In this document: positions 1 to 64,000 of the stretch, one piece after another
How positions within the stretch are numbered: the first letter of the stretch is position 1
How the letters are laid out: every line of letters starts with the position of its first letter
Origin: Schistocephalus solidus
Taxonomy: Eukaryota > Platyhelminthes > Cestoda > Diphyllobothriidea > Diphyllobothriidae
DNA length: 64,000 nucleotides
Assembly (NCBI GenBank): GCA_017591395.1
Contig: WEDG01000339.1
Span: 1-64,000, forward strand
Direction of reading: 5' to 3'
Notes under the pieces: generated by a model
What the model saw: only the letters and a program-made list of their open reading frames with translations
Database searches by the model: none
What the model was told of the DNA's origin: nothing
Made by a program: the position numbers and the translations under genes

Positions 1-1300
1 TTCCATGTGCGTTCAATAGGTCTGTCCGGCAGTTTTAGGGCTCCACCCTTACTGAAAATGACAGACCTCTTTCATTTAACGTTGACCTCATAAGAAAATG
101 TCATACGGACGGGCCAATCAGTGAGGGGCCTACTTGACCAACATACTGGAAATAAGAGATCAGCGCGAACGAGTGTAAAGAAAACTCAGAGGACGCCAGT
201 TAGGAAAATCATGATGAAACCTCGACGATTGGTGTTTCAAAAACAAACTGCCAATCAGAAAGCAAATAGTAACATAATAGCCATATTTCCTTAAATCACC
301 CACCAAAGCCCTTACACCTTATTGGAATGTCCCTATCACTGACGCTGCATTTGTGTACTAATATGCCACGTTGCCATAAAAATGGGCTTTTTTCATGGAT
401 CGAGTAATCTCTCTGATGCCACTTGAAGCTCATTTTGGGGTGCGGGAATAATTTTATACAGTGAAAGGGATTTAAGAAATAACTTTTGTGTTCACGGGTT
501 ACAGATATTTTCAGACAGTGTAATGCCAGATGAGACTAATTGCCAAATTCATTACCGCATTCCTAGTCACCTAAAAGCTCCGTCCGCACAAAGAGCTTAT
601 TAGTATAAAAGTGAGATGGAACCTATCCCACGCGGATTTTAAGACGGAGGTTTCGTTAAGCATGAGAAGAACTTCTCCATACTGCCAGAGTTGACAGACC
701 AAACAGTTTGTCTCAGTTTACGGCTGAGTGCTAATTGGGGCTGAATCGGAAGAAACCAGGACAACAATTTCACTCAGGACACAATAAATTTACTGGAAGA
801 CAAGGGCATGCTTGACCCAACTGCACTCTTTTTCATCCCTTAAGAAAACCTCTTTTATGATCTACTCAAGTTAATTGTGTTGCTGAAACAAAAAGGGCCA
901 TATTTTCATTCAAGCCTTTTATCCTTATAAGCATATCTTCACAACCTTCTCCATTTACGTTCGACAAAACTCCGTCAAGCAGTTTTGGGGCTCTACTCGA
1001 AGTGAAATTGATAAACAGCTCTTGGTTAAACTTAACCGTAAAAGAGAGGGCCAGTGAAGAATAAATACCATGATCCAGCATTTTAATGGCAAACATGAAT
1101 ATCAACGTTATGGCTTTAGTACTTTAGGCAATATTTTGTTTACAAATATTACTGTACACTGTCAGTAAATCAACGAAAGTTTTGTCATCGCTCGGAAGAA
1201 AATGTCATTACAGAAGCTCCTAAAATCTACGGAGCTATATTGTCCCAGAGATGCAATTCACGATCGAAGGAGAATAGAGAGAGCGAGCACCAATTGCTCT
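1..1300. other. Upstream DNA with a weak internal duplication
   Basis: No gene recognised. Positions of about 20-130 and 965-1,055 share a segment (around cagttttrgggctc) with similar order of flanking bases, so this may hold two decayed copies of one repeat. A 79-codon minus frame at 866-1,105 lies over the second copy and has no recognised relative. Confidence 0.4.
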
Positions 1301-1329
1301 TCTTTGATGTGTATGGAAATAAATGCTTT

Positions 1330-1540
1330 TGATGGATAGGCACTCACTGATCGCTCACTCACACATCCCGTTGTGCACTGGAGGTAAATCTCGATCCATG
1401 CTAGAAGCCACTCAGTATTTTGTATATAATAGGCAAAATGGCATTACCGCCAGAGACAGGGCAGACTGGAATGGTCACACATTTACAGACCGCGTGGGCC
1501 TATTAGGACACATGCGCCTCCACAACAACCTGCGGTAAAC
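1330..1540 (+). pseudogene. LINE 3' terminal remnant with zinc-finger tail
   Basis: The open frame ends DWNGHTFTDRVGLLGHMRLHNN then a stop. The phrase FTxRxGLLGHMRxH is the C2H2-like tail found at the end of a tapeworm non-LTR retrotransposon polyprotein (recalled, not searched). The two Cys of the finger are lost (WNGHTF where CPHC-TF is expected), so it is decayed. The 5' half (ggcactcac...cccgttgtg) resembles the SINE-linked sequence at 44,806-44,850. Confidence 0.55.
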
Positions 1541-1948
1541 CACCGGAAGCTAAGCCACATCAGTGCACATCATCTACATTAATACAGAGACAAAACCCTC
1601 ACTATCATCATACTGTACCTGATAAAAACACGGTTTCCTAGAAACCGTAGCTTGGGAGGCTGCCAATCTGACGCTTACACAAGACCACGCAGTCAGCCCA
1701 GTGTATGTACTGTGTGTGTCGAGTGGCTGACCAGTGAGCTGGGAGTCAGATGGCGATGATTCCTCCATATCCCTGCTTTTGTGAATCCCGGTGTGGGCGT
1801 TATGGGGGCCAGGTCGTGCTGTGGCGCGCGAAGACGGGTAAGCCGAGCCGTCAGCTAATGCGCCCACTCCCACCTCAGACAACTGACTGGTTCGGATGGT
1901 GGTCTAATTGTGGGGGTGGAGGAGAGGGTGAAGTCAACAGCTCAGCGC

Positions 1949-2354
1949 TTAAAGCCGTGGCTTGGATGGTTGCCAATTGACAGGATAGCTCGGACCGCGT
2001 GGTCAGCCCAATGTGTGTTTTGTGTGGAGTGACTGACTGGCGGACTGAGAGTCAGGCTGCAATGGCTCCTTTTTAATATGGCCTTTATGGCACTTCCACT
2101 CCGTGGGATCCGAGTCAGGTATGGTGGTGCGCCCAGGGGCGGCTCCAGCCACGCCAGCCACCTGCGCCCTCTCCAATATCCGGTCTCCTTGACTCTGTCT
2201 TGACACTTGGCATAGGTGGGGTAGGAGAGAGTGCAGTAGCTGCAGCGCAAGGCTACTATTACTTAAAACTAATTCACGTGCAAGTCACCGTCCCTGCACC
2301 ACCTGGTGTGGAGCATACGGTGGACCTCGTCGAAATCGATGGTCGAACTGTCAT
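1949..2354 (+). repeat. Dispersed repeat family A, near full-length copy
   Basis: About 405 bp from aaagccgtggcttgg to gtcgaactgtcatg. The second long copy at 30,230-30,638 has the same order throughout: cgcgtggtcagccca, tgtgtggagtg, ggcggactgagagt, the ggatccgag block, the ccggtct block, and the tail accgtccctgcaccacc to gtcgaac. No coding capacity is conserved; open frames on both strands are incidental. Confidence 0.85.
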
Positions 2355-2359
2355 GCCTG

Positions 2360-3255
2360 GCTAGTTAGCTAAAGGGGAAACACGATCGATTTCAAGTTAT
2401 ATTCTTACACAGTTAATCGCTACGAAGCACCAAGTTGACACCAAAGAAACCTTTCCGATTAGTTACGTGCACCCGCACACTACTATAAAGGTCTATGCAA
2501 TCGGGTGATATCTACAGCTGAGGCAGTGGCAGTTTGGCTGGTGAACTTAGTCTTTTGTCGTCACAGAAGACTTTGACACAGGCAGGCTATCTTCCTTAGC
2601 CGGCTCCAGGTGATACTCACAGGTCGCTCCAACCCCAGATAACAGTCACACGCACTCCGCGTACCTTGAACCCCTCCCCCTTCGCTTCCAGCTCCAACGG
2701 CCTCAACATGCCAACTCAGACATGCAGGCGGCATTGGAACGAAGCCTTTGACTTACCCCCTCCCTCCCCTCAATAACGATATAAGCACTGTGCATAAACC
2801 ATTAGTTTATTCCTCATTTCATTTGACCGGCCTGACGATTTACTACTGCAAACATATGTTTGCCAATCTGACTTTTAATCAACCCCTAACCATCTCTGTC
2901 CCGGTGGCCTGCCCATCTGACAACTCAAATGACAGAGCAAGAAGACACAGGAGTCCATTTTTTTTCACTTAGGGTGATGTCGTTAAACAGTTGTTCTGAC
3001 CGCTCTGAAGAAGTTTGTTTTCCATTGTCGTCAGCGTTAACTATCATCCACCCTCCCCAAAGAACAACTCTTATGACTTGAAAATCTGATCCATTGATGA
3101 CATGCACACCCCCTAGTGACTGGTCCTAAGACAGTGCATAAAAAACTAATGACAGAGCCCTTCCCGGATACGCAAATAAAATATCTCTCTATCTACGAAC
3201 ATAGTGCCCGTCTTGGCACAGGTTGCGGTACGTAAGCAGGAGATGTGGGTTGTCA
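2360..3255. other. Unassigned DNA
   Basis: No gene, tRNA or clear repeat. It contains pyrimidine-rich patches near 2,675-2,780. Confidence 0.4.
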
Positions 3256-3259
3256 TGTG

Positions 3260-3430
3260 TCTTGACACCGGGCCCAGATGGGAGTGGAACAGATAGCGAG
3301 ATAGATGCCGTGCAATTCTACTCTCACTATAATCCAATGCCAGTCACCGTCCCTGCACCAACCTGCTGTGGAGCATACGGTGTAAACCGTCGGATTGCGA
3401 TCGTCTACCTGTAGAGTTGTCATGAGACGG
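3260..3430 (+). repeat. Family A fragment
   Basis: Shares cttgacaccgggcccag, then gccagtcaccgtccctgcac and gctgtggagcatacgg with the long family A copies. A short GGT/GTG-rich run follows at about 3,471-3,510. Confidence 0.7.
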
Positions 3431-4935
3431 GTGGCTGCAACAGCAATGGCCTGCTTCTGTAAGGCCTGCTCGGTGGTAGTGGTAGTGGTGGTGACGGTGG
3501 CAACCACAACCACTGCACTAGCTAGCGCAGGCCGGAGGCAGGGTGCCGTCCTTCTTCGCACTCGTCTCGCTTGTATATCCTTTGGAAGGTTTAGATTTTT
3601 GGCAGTGGATGGAGATACAACCTAATGACTTCCCTCCTTTTTATAGCTGACTACAAAGAACAGATTTACAACACTGTTTTGCATTCTGGAAAGTCTTCTT
3701 TTATATGCAGGATATGTTTATTAGGTCTGTCAAAATGTGATCGCATTAAACATTTCATTCCTGTGACGTCCTATCTGTAAAATCAAACAAACAATGTTTG
3801 TCAAACGAAAAACACTTACAACCAATTCTCGTTAAAACGTGTTGGAATCTAAACTTACACTGTAGGCTGTTGGTTTAAAGGTCAAACTTTATATTATATT
3901 TATTCCTAAAGTGTATTCAAGTAAAGGCTTCACTAAAGAAATATTTTCAAAGGTTATTCATTTTTGATTTATTTAGGTACTCGGTTTTTGCATGGATAAG
4001 CTTTCCAGTTATCAGTTTGCTCAATAGCAAAGATTCTTGATATTTTCAGAATTTACCGTTTTTCTCAACATCTTGGCATTTACAAACTAAATTATATCGC
4101 TTTAATATTTATTTAAGGTCTTCTATTTGCCTAAAGCCATCCATTATTTTTCAAAGCTCTGGTCTATCGGGTTAAACTGGATTACCAGTGATTATCAGGC
4201 TTTAGAATAAAATGGCACAGTGTTGACTACCCAGTCGTCCCTGAAATCACAACCATCTCATTGAGGTCCTCTTTCTAGTTTTCACCGGAGAAATCCTGCA
4301 GCAGATTACGCTGCGTCCACCTGCACATCCCCGCGTGAGTGACAATGCAAAATGAGTCGGTTCTATGGATTCCCAAATGTGACCAGTAGTTCAAGTAGAC
4401 AAGAAAACAGGTAAAGACCTGAATATAAACCCGTTAATTTATACAAGTGAATGATGGATTACGCGTGTTTACCAGCCCCAACTCCAACCCCAGTCATGAT
4501 GGTGGCCACAATGGCACCAGCAACATATCTGATGGTGGTGTTGGCAGCCACAACTACTACATCAACTGCCGACTGGCCACAGACTTTGCACTGGGTTCCT
4601 TCGCAACTCACCTCCTTTGACAGCTCCTCCTTCTTCGTCTCCTCCTGTTCCTCCTTCGCCTAAGTGATCTGCAGCAGGACATGGAGGAACACCGAGAGGC
4701 ATCATCCTTCTTCGCACTAACCCCCTGTATCCCTTTCGACAACTCTTTCTACTGCTCCTCTGGCTCCTTTTTTGCACTGATGATCTGCACCAGGAATCTG
4801 AGCAACGGAATACCGAAAAGGCGTTTCATTTTTGGTAAGTTGATGTAATGTGCTATGGGTGACGATCCAACCTCATAGCTAGCCCTTATTTTTAAGAAGT
4901 TATAGTATATGTTCCTTGGCCTAAGACTAAACTCT

Positions 4936-5010
4936 AGTGACAGACACCGTCCCTGCACCACCCTGTTGGGATCATACGGTGTTAATAATTGGACTACGAC
5001 GGTTGAAATT
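4936..5010 (+). repeat. Family A tail fragment
   Basis: Only the 3' tail is present: caccgtccctgcaccacc, then gggatcatacggtg, tacgacggttga. Diverged. Confidence 0.6.
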
Positions 5011-5142
5011 TCATACGCGATCGAGTGGACGCTGATTGGCTTATACAAAACATAGATACCCTGTTATTAAAAACTATTGCTCATAAGCAAGCATCAAGGT
5101 TGATGAAGGTAAAGATATGTGGGTTTCTTAGCGCAGACATTA

Positions 5143-5568
5143 TCATGGTGATAGCATGTTGTAATAGGCAATATATTTACGGTCTCCCTTAAAATAATCA
5201 GTGAACGCGGCAAATATGTCTGCTTCACCTCGTTCGGACTTACGGCTCTCACCTTTTGGAACCGTGAAGCTAATAGCCATCCTCATGCGGTGGGCTAGGT
5301 CAGATGAAGCTGGGCGGTGGAAGGTCTTCGTACCTGGTGTTTCCTGAACAAATCCTAACCTTCCTGGTCTTTCAACAAAACGTCTTATGAATGAGGCATC
5401 ATGCAATCCCGTAGGCGGCCCAAGTTTCTTGGATTGCCCTTTGACTTCACAAACGTCGTGATCAATAGGGGAAACCGGCAGTTTTCTAAGATGACGAAGC
5501 AGGTTGGGGGGCCAAACATCTGCCATTAAAATTGCAATTGGTAAACTGATTATGACCTGTGGCCGCAA
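5143..5568 (-). CDS. Unrecognised 141-codon open frame, doubtful
   Basis: The longest open frame in the first 8 kb outside repeats. Its protein would be basic with a short hydrophobic start (VIISLPIAILMADVW) and a polar body (SSDLAHRMRMAISFTVPKGE). I do not recognise any family. No promoter, splice signal or coding bias that I can see distinguishes it from chance. It could be a decayed transposon piece. Confidence 0.15.
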   Translation of the reverse strand: MRPQVIISLPIAILMADVWPPNLLRHLRKLPVSPIDHDVCEVKGQSKKLGPPTGLHDASFIRRFVERPGRLGFVQETPGTKTFHRPASSDLAHRMRMAISFTVPKGESRKSERGEADIFAAFTDYFKGDRKYIAYYNMLSP

Positions 5569-5699
5569 AACCTATGCGCAAAACAAGTATCAAAACAAAA
5601 CCATACACACCCCATTCCCATTCCCGCGTATCGCCACCAGTTGCCACAGCGGGTCTGGTCACTACGGTCTCCTGAAAGATTCGTTCAATTTTGCATAAT

Positions 5700-7990
5700 C
5701 TAACAGGAATTTGTAGGGTTCCAAGCGCGTGCCTACAAATGACTCACTAAAAACTGAATATTTCGGTTCTCAGTGACAAAAATAAATATATGGAAGAAAT
5801 GGGTGCAATATACACCTTCTAGAGCTGATCAATTTTGTTATTCAAAGAAGGCTATACTGCGTTCACAAGCCGTTAATGAACATCTTATGACCAGGAGGCT
5901 ACCAGTCTCGGATAAATATTCTCCCTCGTCAGCAGCACCTAGGTCCCTATGATCGGCTTCGTTTACGTGAAAAGCAAACCTCGACGAAGAGCCGTAAACC
6001 TAATAATGATTGCTATGTGCGGGAAAATTTTTTTCAAATGGAGATATCATGGGTAAATCAGTACAAGCCATGCTGCATCGAAATCGAATACTGCTAGACC
6101 AAGAGCCAACTTGCATAAGAGTCTAAGCCCGGGTCGTTTTTCACCTTCTAGTAATTTAAGAAATACTTGCGAGATCACTTATTAAAGACCAATTTTGGGT
6201 TCAGTGCAGTTCCCTTTATTGTGGAAAATAGAAATGACTCTCTGTGTGCCTTATTTGTGACGTTAATTTGACTGCGGTGTACAGATAAGCGTTTGGATTA
6301 CAATACTTTAAAAAGGAACATAAAAAATTACATTTGGAGCATGAGTCTGAAGGACAAAGTTCAATCCCTCATTGCTCCGGCCTATTGGGGAATATAAATG
6401 TGTCAGGGCTTCTTTTTAAAGCTTTACAGCGATGTAAAATCAAAAAATGTACGGGGAGAGTATCAAAAGTTTTCACAACTCGAACAGAGAAGGAGAAATC
6501 GTGCACATCCATCCTAATCTGCTGAACGCGCAGTTGTAAAGTGTTACCTCAGTGTTTTTTGTGGTAGCCAATTCAAAAAATACCCTAAAAACCAGGCAAC
6601 AATTCAATCCCTTCAAAATTTGGAATTCATGTAGGTTATCCCCAAACATTTTCCGAAGCCCAAAGGGAAGAGATTAAAAATAATTAAGCAGGTTACACAA
6701 AGCAAGGAGCATTAGATCTTATCCATTTATGTGGCACTCCCTTGAACTCTTTCGAGGCTGTTCTGGCTTTGGACAGTTCAGGTTCTCCAAGCTTGTATGG
6801 CATATTGCAAATGTGGCGTCACTATTGTTCTGAAATCTTCATGAAAAGATCTTCATTTACATTCACAAAGGCTCTCCTCCTTGCATACAATACGGACATT
6901 GTGCGCTTCGCCAATCTCGAGCAAGGAGAGGATGGTTCTAGAGGGGTGATCGTCAGAATACTACAGTCTTATTGGGTCTCCACGTCTTACAAGTCTGCAC
7001 CTTTAGGCAACAAAGGAAGTCCATCAGCAGTTATTGACGTATACGAAAATAAACTTGAAACCCATATCTCTTATTCTAATTGCAATGACATAAAACTGGT
7101 TCATCTTTTCTGAGGACAAAAACTCAATTAAAAACAACAGACAAGCATTAGCTGAGCAATTGTAAGGATTGAGCATATTAATCTAGCATTTGATGCCCAA
7201 AACTACCCATTACCTGAGTTTTCTGTGTTTTCAAATAGGTCTGGAACACAGGCACCCGCAGGCGTAATCGAATTTCAATGGCTTTCATGTGAATGTGATA
7301 CTAGCGGCGTTCATTTAACTTACGACAATAAATATGGACATAAAACTTGCTGACGGAGCAATGAGGGGTATTTTTTAGCATGCTAAGAGCGTTAAGTACA
7401 ACGGCAATCATTACAAAATCGAGATCTTAAGCGCATTTCCAATTCATTTATTCAACATTCTTCCAGCTAGTGAACAATGCAAAAAGACCTTGCTAGGTTT
7501 TCTTCTTTCAGATTAGCCCCCTTGGTGTTGTAGGCCCATTAAACCAACTTGGAATCTTATAACGATGACATCGACAACTAAAAGAACAAAAACAACCATC
7601 CTTAAGCTCAAATTCTATTCCGAAATTATTTGTCTTTCTTAGCGTGCTGTTTCCTGGAGCACAAGAACGATTCCAAATCAGTTAAATGTTGGTTGAATTC
7701 TCAATAAATTGACCAACAACCATCACGAGTTCTAAATAATATACACGATTTATAATACAATGCTTTTAAGGAAAATGGCTGGTTCAAATAACAGTCAGTT
7801 TGTTTATCTCTATAAAAAGTCTATTTACATCGAAGTTGCTTTATTTAAATAAGTTGGGTGCATGCGCAGTTACAGGTTCTGTGCATCATTTGTCCTGCTC
7901 TGTTTAGAAGCATATCAACACGAATAGAAATTTAACTTAAAGGACAAGTCTTCCAAATGTCCGATGTATAAACCATAGCATTTAACTGTC
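5700..7990. other. DNA upstream of the first resolved CC2D2A exon
   Basis: AT-rich. An open frame at 6,742-7,113 (about 123 codons, Ser/Leu-rich) has no recognised relative. The CC2D2A start codon and 5' UTR should lie here or farther upstream, but I could not place them. Confidence 0.4.
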
Positions 7991-7997
7991 CCTTTAG

Positions 7998-59483
<51,486 letters not shown>

Positions 59484-59531
59484 CTCTCACATTTTTTGCC
59501 AAGTTTCATCTCGCACTTTTGTACTTTTTCG

Positions 59532-59537
59532 ATTAAA
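59532..59537 (+). terminator. Candidate polyadenylation signal ATTAAA
   Basis: ATTAAA lies 49 nt past the CC2D2A stop codon, followed by a T-rich stretch. It is a common variant of the AATAAA signal. Assignment is by position only. Confidence 0.35.
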
Positions 59538-59539
59538 TA

Positions 59540-62330
59540 TTTTGCTTTTAATTACGTCCCTCTTTTGTGAGTGAGTTGGTACCATCGAGGATTTTTTGTG
59601 CACTTGCGAGTAAAATACAGTGGAAGGTATCTGTTTGCCTTTCTTAGTTAGTGCCTTTTTAATGTGGTATGCATCCCTTACATTTTCGAAACCTAGTAAA
59701 TTGGTCAAGTACCTAAACTCGCAACAAGTCACACAGAGCGTAAACTCTACGCACTATACTAATCATTGTTATAAGTCCTACTGACCGATTAAGCTAATGC
59801 CGGAAAACACGATTATCAAACGAAAACTGATGAAGCTTTGGGCCCAGGATGGCTATGATATCCCAATCCTATTTATCGTGTTTACCACTGACAGATGGTC
59901 CTAGTGAAGACACTTTTTTGAGTAACGTCATTTTACTGTTAGCCCGATACCCACTGCGTATTTCGTCTGATATTGCCTGTGGACTGGCATTAAATATAAT
60001 TATTATTATTTAATTATGCGAAAGGCAAGCGTCAGGCCAATTCAGCCATAGGATAGATGTTTTTGGGGCGTCCTAAGTCCTTTCCGGCATTATTTACCGC
60101 ATCTAATGCACCGACGAAATTTTATTTGGCTAAAAATAGCCATAACCTAGAAAATATATCAAATGTCGTTACGCAATATTCTTTAAAAGAAAACTGCGTA
60201 TAAACGATAAAGTTCCCTTATGAATAAAGTCCCCTTTGTTAACTAACAGGTGAACACCGAAAATTTGTCACCAAGCGGTCGCTAACCTGGGTACCTAATG
60301 GCACTTGACGTCGGCTCAGGTCCAAAAACGAAACATGTGAAGAACACAGCACCAAACTCCACCTATTTTCTTAAAATGGACATTAACTCAAGACCAGCTG
60401 TTAAGAAGGATGACTGAGACATAGATAGGTGGGAAGGATGAGGCCGTAGGTAAAGGTGGTCTAATAAAGTATTCCACTATTAGAGTATGCGTAAGAACAA
60501 ACGGAGAGTAAGACCACGAAGGCATAGATGTGTGTGCATTTGGGGGTTACAGGCGTAGCATTTTGATATTCGCGGAAGAAGCAGTTGCACTTACATACGA
60601 TTAAATACAATCAGCAATGATTTTATTCGCTTTTAACGTGTTAGGTGACACCATGCAATAAACATGCAATGATATGATTCATGCGAAACAAAATTGGCAA
60701 TTGAATTTCCTAGATGGCCGTAGGTAATCCTGTAGGTAGAGGAGTTGTTTAATCGAAAACATAACAGCCAAATACCTTTTGAACATAGCAACGCTATCAG
60801 AAATCATGCCCCACTCGTATTTGAGTTCTGCTGGCAAATTACCCGCACAGAACCGATTGTGAACTTCATACTAAGGCGTATAGAACGAAAACAAACATAA
60901 CCCCAGTCTTCAGTGATCATAGCATCAAAACGATTGGGCACAAACATGGCTGCAGCAGGGTGCGCTTCGGAAGGGAATAAACTCATTGCTGTGAACCCCA
61001 ATGCAGGTTACAAGTAGCATGGCCATTTTTAGTAGCTCTTGTATTGTCAGTTTTACTCAATGAAGATTTTCCGTTTCCTATTGCATATTCACTGTATGTT
61101 ATCCATTCATTCTTGCGTTCAATAATTATATATAATATATTTGAAAGTGTTACAGGCAATGTACCTGATGACCCTAATCAGTACGTATTTACATTCAATA
61201 TAAAGTTGTAGACATTCAAATGTTTTCAAGTCAAAGCATAAAAAAACTTCAAATGAGTTGTCGTGGTTCAATCCGAAACAGTGTGCAATAAATTCAGAGT
61301 CAAAAGGAGTTCATAAGGCTGGCTTGAAGTAGTCATACTGCGAGAGTCACCTTCTGTCATGAAGCGTTCTCTTAAAATCAAAAATGATGTCGGCGCTAAC
61401 CATCTCGCTTGGTACGCTTTTCGGCTGAAGAAAAACCTAAGGTTCAATCACGTGCGTTTACTTCTGACTTTGTAAGGATGGCTGCGAAGGTGATTTGTAT
61501 AGGAAAACTCGAAGAAATATTCCAGTCTCAGTGAGGAACCATGGCTACGGATAATACGGAATTTCAAGAGCAAGTAACACCCGTAAGTACCTCTAAGAAA
61601 AGGGAATAAGTCAAACACTTTCAACCTGTCCTGGTACGATAAGTCCTAATAACCATCGACCATCTTTCTTGGCTTCAACTATTGACAGCTACTTAAACCT
61701 CCGTTCAATAAATGACGCTGGGTTTTCTAACCTTACTCAAAGTCATTTCTTTCGGTAAAAGGCTATCATTAGAAATTGTTTCTGATTTTTGGTCTTGTTC
61801 CTAGTAAAGTAGTAGTACATTAAATCATTCAGTTTCAAAGGTCCCATTTCATTACTGGATTCCTGATATATCTGAAATTTGAATTATTAAGTTTTTATTT
61901 AGTCCACCTGAAACTTCGAAATAGATGGAGGATTCCAGCGTATAAAAGAGAAAAAGACAACAATCAAAAGCATGAATTAATACTGTGGATTTGCGAAACC
62001 CGACAAGGATAGTAGAAATGGAAGTGCACACTAGTTAGACAGAGGTGCGAACATATCGATTACTCTTAATAGAAAATACCGGAACCGGACCAAGAAAACC
62101 TTGAACAAATCAATTATTTTCGAGTCGTACTAACAGTGATATGGCAAACATGCTAATTGATGTTGACATACGTGACCAATAGTTCGTTATTACATATTCA
62201 AGTTTTAAGAAACGGTAACAGGCTCCATAAACTAGATGCCCATGGAATCTCATTTAGTAAATGACCATCCGTCGAGTAAGAAAACCGGTTCAACTGCAAA
62301 CTTGTGCTTAAATATTGCATAGCGTAGATG
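59540..62330. other. Downstream intergenic DNA
   Basis: AT-rich, no gene, RNA or repeat family recognised. Confidence 0.45.
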
Positions 62331-62331
62331 C

Positions 62332-63400
62332 ATGCTCTCGGATATTTTCATAGAAAATAAGCTCTTAAGCGACTCGCAATATGGTTTTCTACCTGGGAGA
62401 TCATGTGAGGTGTGTAACTTAGCGTACATTAACCTCGTCATTTCCCTTCGTAATGAGCAACAGTCAGTGGTTGTGATCTACTTTGACCTGAGCAGAACCT
62501 TTGAAAAGGTACCGCACATACCTCTTCTGGTGAAACTGGAAGCCCTCGGCATCCGGCCTCCTCTCCTTGACTTCATTGGTTCCTACTTTTCTAACTGTAG
62601 CCAGAAGGTCTTAGTAGGTAATAGCTATTCGACGCTTCAGCCGATCACGAGTGGCGTTTTTCAAGGACGATTCTTGGTTCCCTTTTCTTCATTCTGTAAA
62701 CAAACGAAATTTTAACTTTACTCACAAATTCACAAAATTTCATTTACGCTGACGATCTCAAGTGCATTTATTCATTTTCTAAGGACACTGCCTATAGTTG
62801 TGTTGATAAAATCAACACTAATCTACTTATGCTCTCACGTTGGAGCTCTAGTTGGCAGATGGAATTTTCTCCATCCAAGAGTAGCTTCATGTGTTTTGGC
62901 CCCGCCAAGCTTCCTGGACCCCTATTATTTCAAAATAGTACACTTTTAGAACGATCAACCATAAGAGACTTTGGTCTAATTTACACAAATAAGCTAGGAT
63001 TATCGCCTCATGCAGATCAAATTTCTGCAAAGGCTGCACAGATATGTGGTTTTATATCACATAATTTTTTCCTTCCAGAAATAAAGATAAACCTGTACCG
63101 CATATTTGTTCTTCCTATCATAGAATACCGCTGTTCCCTCTTTGGGCTGATGAACGCCTCTGACCGCTGAAAGATTGAAAATGTTCAGAGGGTTTTTAAT
63201 AGAAGCCTATTTTCTCCTCCTGGATCCAGTATCTCTTATACGGATAAATACCAGTTAGCAAACACTAAGTTTCTGTGAGTTAGAACACTCGAAGCCGGTT
63301 TCAGCTTCCTGTTTCGCGTGAACTCTAGCCCAAATCTCCCATGAATTAACGCTCTCACTCCGGTAGATTGACCCTATGCCACTCGTAATTCCTCCATGAT
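62332..63400 (+). pseudogene. LINE reverse transcriptase remnant (CR1/Jockey-like)
   Basis: Order of RT motifs: LLSDSQYGFLPGRSCEVCN, VVVIYFDLSRTFEKVPH (first catalytic Asp region kept), LEALGIRPPLLDFIGSYFSN, ITSGVFQGRFLVPFSSF (degraded from the usual QGSVLGP block). After a frameshift come IYADDLKCIYSF (YADD box kept) and SRWSSSWQMEFSPSKSSFM. The thumb region follows: IYRTFVLP-like YRIFVLPIIEYRCSLFG and, after a TGA at 63,168, KIENVQRVFNRSLFSPP. Further stops follow. The endonuclease region is not visible upstream, so it is 5'-truncated and dead, yet better kept than the copy at 21.3 kb. Confidence 0.85.
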
Positions 63401-64000
63401 CATTTCACCACCCCTTAGCTCCACAACTAACCACAGTTTTTTGCCTCCAAATATGCTTTCATCTGGAATAATCTTCCACTGAAAATAAGATTGTTGTCTA
63501 CATAAGCTATTTTCAAAATAAAATTCCCCAAAAATTTAACTTCGGAACATATGAAGTCCTTATTGTCTGTTTCCTTTCCAAACTCGCAAATTTTGGATTT
63601 TGAAAAGGGTCCTCCTGGTATTTGACGCAGCTCGCTTGATATTATATTGGTCTCTAAAAATATTTCCCTCATTCTCTGCAGAGTCAATCTTCGCATTCAC
63701 TTTTTCGTCCCCCCCTTTTAAACAAGCATCGCCAAATCTTGACAAACTTGATACTTTCCTCCGATTTTGAAACCTTGACGATGGTCTCCAGGTTCAGTTG
63801 ATGATCGATGCAGATTCTGATGGTTTCGCATCTTTGATTGGTGGACTATGCAGTCAGCAATGTCGCATCTCGATGATGATCTCATGACCACTACTGTTCT
63901 CTCTTCGTTTCGACCCTGGTGTCCACGATGAGATCCTCATCTCTCACCTCCACTGGTGGTTACAAACAGTAGCTCTGACTGCTATATTATCTCTCACACG
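63401..64000. other. Window end, unassigned
   Basis: Short minus frames at 63,427-63,745 have no recognised relatives. The last 200 bases are rich in tctcatc/gatgat-type blocks and may begin another repeat. Confidence 0.35.

Noticed and set aside
6742..7113. Possible first CC2D2A exon or separate gene
   Set aside because: Open frame only; no recognisable family, no clear donor in phase with exon 1, and Ser/Leu-rich chance composition.

Overview
The window looks like nuclear DNA of a flatworm, most likely a diphyllobothriidean tapeworm (Spirometra / Dibothriocephalus / Schistocephalus type). The reasons are one multi-exon gene with GT-AG introns spread over about 51 kb, a 37-nt micro-intron near its 5' end, introns packed with dispersed repeats, and degenerate LINE remnants whose zinc-finger tail and reverse-transcriptase motifs I recognise from tapeworm genomes. 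The clade is an inference from memory, not a database result.

The only gene I can support is a plus-strand orthologue of CC2D2A, a component of the ciliary transition zone. I resolve 33 exons from 7,998 to 59,483, about 1,690 codons. The order is a charged N-terminal region (7,998-10,886), coiled-coil exons (15,995-18,681), a first C2-like region (22,031-24,935), a conserved linker (28,384-33,317), the canonical C2 domain (34,752-37,624), a transglutaminase-like region (44,451-48,789) and the conserved C-terminus (56,385-59,483). Splice phases agree at nearly every junction. There are two exceptions. Exon 21 carries one base too many, which splits the conserved linker between two frames. The junction between exons 8 and 9 is out of phase. 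The initiator exon was not found; it should lie upstream of 7,998.

The introns hold most of the DNA. (i) 49,277-55,608 is a tandem array of 21 units of about 302 bp. Each unit carries a tRNA-like head with Pol III A and B boxes, the units show a higher-order pattern, and both ends abut (TA)n tracts. Single copies of the same SINE-like family lie at about 19.0, 20.0, 26.6 and 48.1 kb. (ii) Another dispersed family has near full-length copies at 1,949-2,354 and 30,230-30,638 and many fragments. (iii) LINE remnants lie at 1.3 kb, 21.3-21.96 kb (minus), 45.5-46.27 kb (minus) and 62.3-63.4 kb. (iv) Large microsatellites: (GGT)n at 31.2 kb, (ACT)n at 43.3 kb and a pyrimidine tract at 23.7 kb.

The first 8 kb and the last 4.5 kb hold repeats and unassigned DNA; I see no second gene. 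The most interesting signal is the tandem array of tRNA-derived units and its dispersed, apparently dimeric relatives. The gene-level point of greatest practical importance is the frame conflict in exon 21.
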